Source: T1Sed10-7 sp046483565 (GTDB lineage: Bacteria; Actinomycetota; Nitriliruptoria; Nitriliruptorales; Nitriliruptoraceae). Taken from it: a DNA stretch of 15,603 nt. The notes under the pieces are model-generated. The model saw only the letters and a program-made list of their open reading frames with translations. It ran no database searches and was not told the origin of the DNA. The DNA lies in the NCBI GenBank assembly GCA_046483565.1, contig JAWOCZ010000077.1, positions 1 through 15,603 on the forward strand, in the 5' to 3' direction. Numbering within the stretch: position 1 is the stretch's first letter; each line of letters starts with the position of its first letter. This document shows, piece by piece, positions 12,992 to 15,603 of this stretch. A program made the translations under genes and the position numbers.

Positions 12992-14536
12992 TCAGTCGAG
13001 GTCGTCGTCGGTGGTGGCCGGCTCGTCCACGGCGGGCGCACCAGCCCCCACCTCCGGCTCCCCGGCCACCTCGGTGGCTCGTGGGTCGGTGACCGGAGCC
13101 AGGTCGTAGGTCCCCACACCGCGTTCCGCGTCGGTGCCGGGTACCAGGTTGTCGAGCAGCAGGCCGAGCACGGCCGCGATGGCCACCCCGGAGCTCCCGA
13201 CCGCGGCGACGATGGAGGACAGCCACTCGATGCCGAACAGGCTCCAGTCGTCGGGCGCGTAGTTCGCGAAGTAGTGGGGCACCACGAAACCCATGAACAG
13301 CACGAAGCCGATGATCATCAGGTTGCGCTGGGAGTCGAGGTCGACGCGCCGCAGGTTCGCGAGACCGATCGCGGCGATCAGCCCGAACAGGGCGAGGTAC
13401 ACCCCGCCGACGATCGGCACGGGGATGGTGGCGATCACCCCACCGACCTTGCTGATCAGGCCGAAGAGCAGGAGCACCCCCGCGCCGAGCACCACGACGT
13501 AGCGCGACGCCACCCGGGTGATGCCCACCAGCCCGATGTTCTCCGAGTACGAGGTGGAGGCGAACCCGCCGAACAGCCCCGTCAGGAAGCAACCGACGCC
13601 CTCCATCCCGAGCCCACGGTTGATGGTGCGCGCATCGGGGTCGCCGGCGCCGGCCATCCGCGACACCGCGTGGTAGTCCCCGAAGGACTCCACCATGGAG
13701 GCGAGGTAGGCCGCCAGGATCGCGATGAAGAACCCGATATCGAACAGCGGGGTCCCCCACGGGAACAGCAGGCCACCGCCCCCGAGCTCGAAGCCACGGA
13801 ACCACGGGGTCTCGCCCACCGCACCGAAGGCGACGTAGGCAGCGGAGTCCTCGCTGAGTACGCCCGTCACCGACAGCAGCAGGGCACCGAGGTAGGCGCC
13901 CACCACCGCCAGCAGGATGGGGAACAGGCTGAACAACCGGACCTTCGGCGCGAGCAGCAGCGCGAAGCCCAGGATCAGCACCACGGTGAGCAGCGCCAGC
14001 GACCAGCTGCCCTCGGCGTTGATCACCGCCGCGTCGTACAGCGACAGCCCGATCAGCGCGATGACGGGCGCGATGGTGATCGGGGTGACGTAACGGCGCA
14101 GCAGGCCACCCAGCCCGCCGAAGCCCACCAGCATCTCGACCAGTGCACCCGCCATGATCGCCCCGGCGATGTAGCGCATCGCATCCTCACCGGGGTAGGC
14201 GGCGGCGATCCCGATGACCGGGCCGAGGAAGGCGAAGGACATGCCCTGGACGATCGGCAGCCGCGAACCGAGGGTGACCTGCAGGATCGTGGCCACCGCC
14301 GAGGTGATGAACACCGCGCTCAGCAGGATCGCGAGCTGCGCGGCGTCGAAGTCGAGGAAGGGCGCCACGATGAAGGGCACCGCCACCGTCGCGCCGAACA
14401 TCGTCAGCACGTGCTGGGTGCCGAGCGCCAGCGCCTTGGGGAAGGGCTTCGGCCGGTCGTCGAGCCCGTAGGCCAGGTCGATCGCCCCGGGCGCGGGGGT
14501 GTTGGACGTCGAGGTGGAGGGTTCGGGGGTGGACAC
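12992..14536 (-). CDS. NCS2-family nucleobase:cation symporter (uracil/xanthine permease)
   Basis: This is an inner-membrane importer of uracil, xanthine or related bases driven by protons or sodium. The 514 residues are mostly hydrophobic, compatible with the 14-TM NCS2 fold. Conserved points are GTQHVLTMFGATVAVP (39-54, the TM1 Gln-His motif), VESFGDYHAVSRM (282-294, substrate-site Glu E283), STSYSENIGLVGITR (327-341, second key Glu E332) and the NCS2 signature IPVPIVGGVYLALFG starting near 371. The SEN-IG pattern is closer to UraA-type pyrimidine carriers than to purine carriers (which have QN-G), so uracil is the favoured substrate, tentatively. The GTG at 14536 has GGAG five bases upstream; another GTG at 14596 would add 20 Pro-rich residues. 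The C-terminal tail (about 455-514) is acidic and disordered. It is downstream of purB and upstream of gltX. Confidence 0.88.
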   Translation of the reverse strand: MSTPEPSTSTSNTPAPGAIDLAYGLDDRPKPFPKALALGTQHVLTMFGATVAVPFIVAPFLDFDAAQLAILLSAVFITSAVATILQVTLGSRLPIVQGMSFAFLGPVIGIAAAYPGEDAMRYIAGAIMAGALVEMLVGFGGLGGLLRRYVTPITIAPVIALIGLSLYDAAVINAEGSWSLALLTVVLILGFALLLAPKVRLFSLFPILLAVVGAYLGALLLSVTGVLSEDSAAYVAFGAVGETPWFRGFELGGGGLLFPWGTPLFDIGFFIAILAAYLASMVESFGDYHAVSRMAGAGDPDARTINRGLGMEGVGCFLTGLFGGFASTSYSENIGLVGITRVASRYVVVLGAGVLLLFGLISKVGGVIATIPVPIVGGVYLALFGLIAAIGLANLRRVDLDSQRNLMIIGFVLFMGFVVPHYFANYAPDDWSLFGIEWLSSIVAAVGSSGVAIAAVLGLLLDNLVPGTDAERGVGTYDLAPVTDPRATEVAGEPEVGAGAPAVDEPATTDDDLD

Positions 14537-14608
14537 GATCGCTCCGCGGGGTCGTGGGGTCGGTGGTGCTGTCGGGCCAGCAGGGCGTGGGTGCACGTGC
14601 AGGTCAGG

Positions 14609-14636
14609 CTCGCGGCTGCGGCGGGCGCAGCTCGAG
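14609..14636 (-). terminator. Hairpin in the purB-NCS2 spacer
   Basis: A six-base inner stem (14615-14620 with 14626-14631) around a five-base loop is extended by four more pairs (14609-14612 with 14633-14636) after a small internal bulge. It starts 15 bp past the purB stop. There is no T-run. It is a possible terminator or attenuator before the symporter gene. Confidence 0.4.
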
Positions 14637-14650
14637 CGAGGTGGTGCTGA

Positions 14651-15603
14651 CTACAGGATCGCCCCCGGCCGGTAGGCGGCCGCGTCCGGGAAGCAGGCGG
14701 TCAGCTCACCGACGCGGTCGGCGAAGGCCGCGACCTGGTCGGTGGCCAGGCCCGTGAAGGACAGGGGCTCGGCAAAGAGTGCATCGAGCTCGCCGCGCGC
14801 CAGGGGCAGACGCGCATCGGCGGCGAGGCGGTCGAGCAGGTCGTTGTCGGCGCGGCCGGTCTCACGCATCTCCAGCGCCACGGCCACGGCGTGACCCTTG
14901 ATCACCTCGTGCGCCGTCTCCCGGCCGACGCCGGCACGCACCGCGGCGACCAGCACCTTGGTGGTCCCCAGGAAGGGCAGGTAGCGGGCGAGTTCCCGCT
15001 CGATGACCGCCGGGTAGGCGCCGACGTCGCTCAGCACGGTCAGGAAGGTCTCGAACAGCCCGTCGATCGCCAGGAACGCATCGGGAAGGGCGACGCGGCG
15101 GACCACGGAGCAGGACACGTCGCCCTCGTTCCACTGGTCCCCGGAGATCCCCGACACCATGGCGAGGTGGCCGGTGAGCACGTGCCGCAGCCCGACCACA
15201 CGCTCACAGGAGCGGGCGTTCATCTTGTGGGGCATCGCGGAGGAGCCGACCTGGCCCTCCTGGAACCCCTCAGTGACCAGCTCCGCCCCGGCCATCAACC
15301 GGATCGTGGTGGCCAGGCTCGAGGGCGCCGCCGCCACCTGCACCAGGGCCGCGACCACATCGAGGTCCAGGGAGCGGGGGTAGACCTGCCCCACGCTGTC
15401 CAGCCGGGCGGCGAAGCCGAGGTGCTCGACGATCCGACGTTCGAGCTCCTCCACCGCTGCGGCGCCGCCGAGCAGGTCGAGCAGATCCTGCTGGGTGCCG
15501 ACCGGCCCCTTGAGACCCCGCAGCGGGTAGCGCTCGAGCAGGTCTTCGATGCGGTGGAGGGCCTGCAGCAGCTCCTCACCGGCGTTCGCGAAGCGTTTGC
15601 CGA
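14651..15603 (-). CDS. purB: Adenylosuccinate lyase (5' end beyond the window)
   Basis: This is a fumarase/aspartase-superfamily lyase that splits SAICAR to AICAR and adenylosuccinate to AMP, each releasing fumarate, in purine synthesis. The frame is open to the right edge; about 317 codons are visible. RGLKGPVGTQQDLL near the left of the visible protein is a PurB catalytic-domain segment. The superfamily signature GSSAMPHKMNARSCERV carries the flexible loop with the catalytic serine. The following SGDQWNEGDVSCSVVRRVALPD and LPFLGTTKVLVAAVRAGVGRETAHEVIKGHA are typical of bacterial PurB. The C-terminus ends at residues PGAIL. The first ~100-150 residues, with the N-terminal His region, are outside the window. 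It is first of the visible purB, NCS2, gltX series, followed by a 114-bp spacer. Confidence 0.95.
   Translation of the reverse strand, partial: GKRFANAGEELLQALHRIEDLLERYPLRGLKGPVGTQQDLLDLLGGAAAVEELERRIVEHLGFAARLDSVGQVYPRSLDLDVVAALVQVAAAPSSLATTIRLMAGAELVTEGFQEGQVGSSAMPHKMNARSCERVVGLRHVLTGHLAMVSGISGDQWNEGDVSCSVVRRVALPDAFLAIDGLFETFLTVLSDVGAYPAVIERELARYLPFLGTTKVLVAAVRAGVGRETAHEVIKGHAVAVALEMRETGRADNDLLDRLAADARLPLARGELDALFAEPLSFTGLATDQVAAFADRVGELTACFPDAAAYRPGAIL

Noticed and set aside
14592..14601. TGCACGTGCA palindrome upstream of the NCS2 gene as an operator
   Set aside because: Ten-base palindromes are expected many times by chance in a window of this length, and nothing else supports it.
11783..14650. 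A 955-codon open frame on the plus strand opposite gltX and the NCS2 gene
   Set aside because: It is a shadow frame caused by high GC: its product is His/Gln/Asp/Gly-rich nonsense, while the minus strand carries two clear families with all motifs.

Overview
The window is about 70% GC and fully bacterial. It is gene-dense, with GTG starts, ATGA overlaps, a leaderless-looking promoter and Streptomyces-style PHO boxes. The DapD/DapE lysine branch, an actinobacterial-type GluRS and a lipoprotein PstS all point to an actinobacterium (Actinomycetota). The sequence alone does not give a genus.

Left part (1-2917, plus strand): dapD (5' end outside the window), dapE and comB run head to tail. The first two are consecutive succinylase-branch steps of meso-diaminopimelate/lysine synthesis. 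The third is a 2-phosphosulfolactate phosphatase-like enzyme with no obvious tie to lysine.

2995-4865 (minus strand): a metal/arsenical-type resistance cluster, arsR, then an eight-TM-class permease (ArsP/COG0701 family), then a tiny CxxC thioredoxin-fold protein. A perfect 16-bp palindrome covers the arsR start codon, and a -10-like hexamer sits exactly six bases upstream of the ATG. This suggests a leaderless, autorepressed transcript. An unassigned 98-codon plus-strand gene (4979-5275) with a strong ribosome binding site lies divergently.

5358-9597 (minus strand): the high-affinity phosphate transporter pstS-pstC-pstA-pstB. A 13-bp hairpin separates pstS from pstC. pstC and pstA overlap by ATGA. 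pstB stands 151 bp further on with its own leader. Two nearly identical 22-bp PhoP-type direct repeats sit upstream of pstS and of pstB. There is no phoU beside them.

9598-10171: a non-coding stretch holding the pstS PHO box and a cluster of 34-bp repeats arranged in a larger 172-bp spaced duplication. Next to it is a plus-strand HNH endonuclease gene whose N-terminus carries three identically spaced Cys/His zinc-binding repeats. It is closed by a strong 14-bp-stem terminator.

10956-15603 (minus strand): tRNA-Glu(CTC), tRNA-Gln(CTG), gltX, a nucleobase:cation symporter (NCS2) and the 3' part of purB. The glutamyl-tRNA synthetase sits directly upstream of a glutamate and a glutamine tRNA, and purine synthesis sits next to nucleobase uptake.

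The most unusual items are the 34-bp repeat cluster, the triple-zinc-knuckle HNH protein, the arsR start-codon operator, the paired PHO boxes and the 9-bp tandem repeat at the end of gltX.
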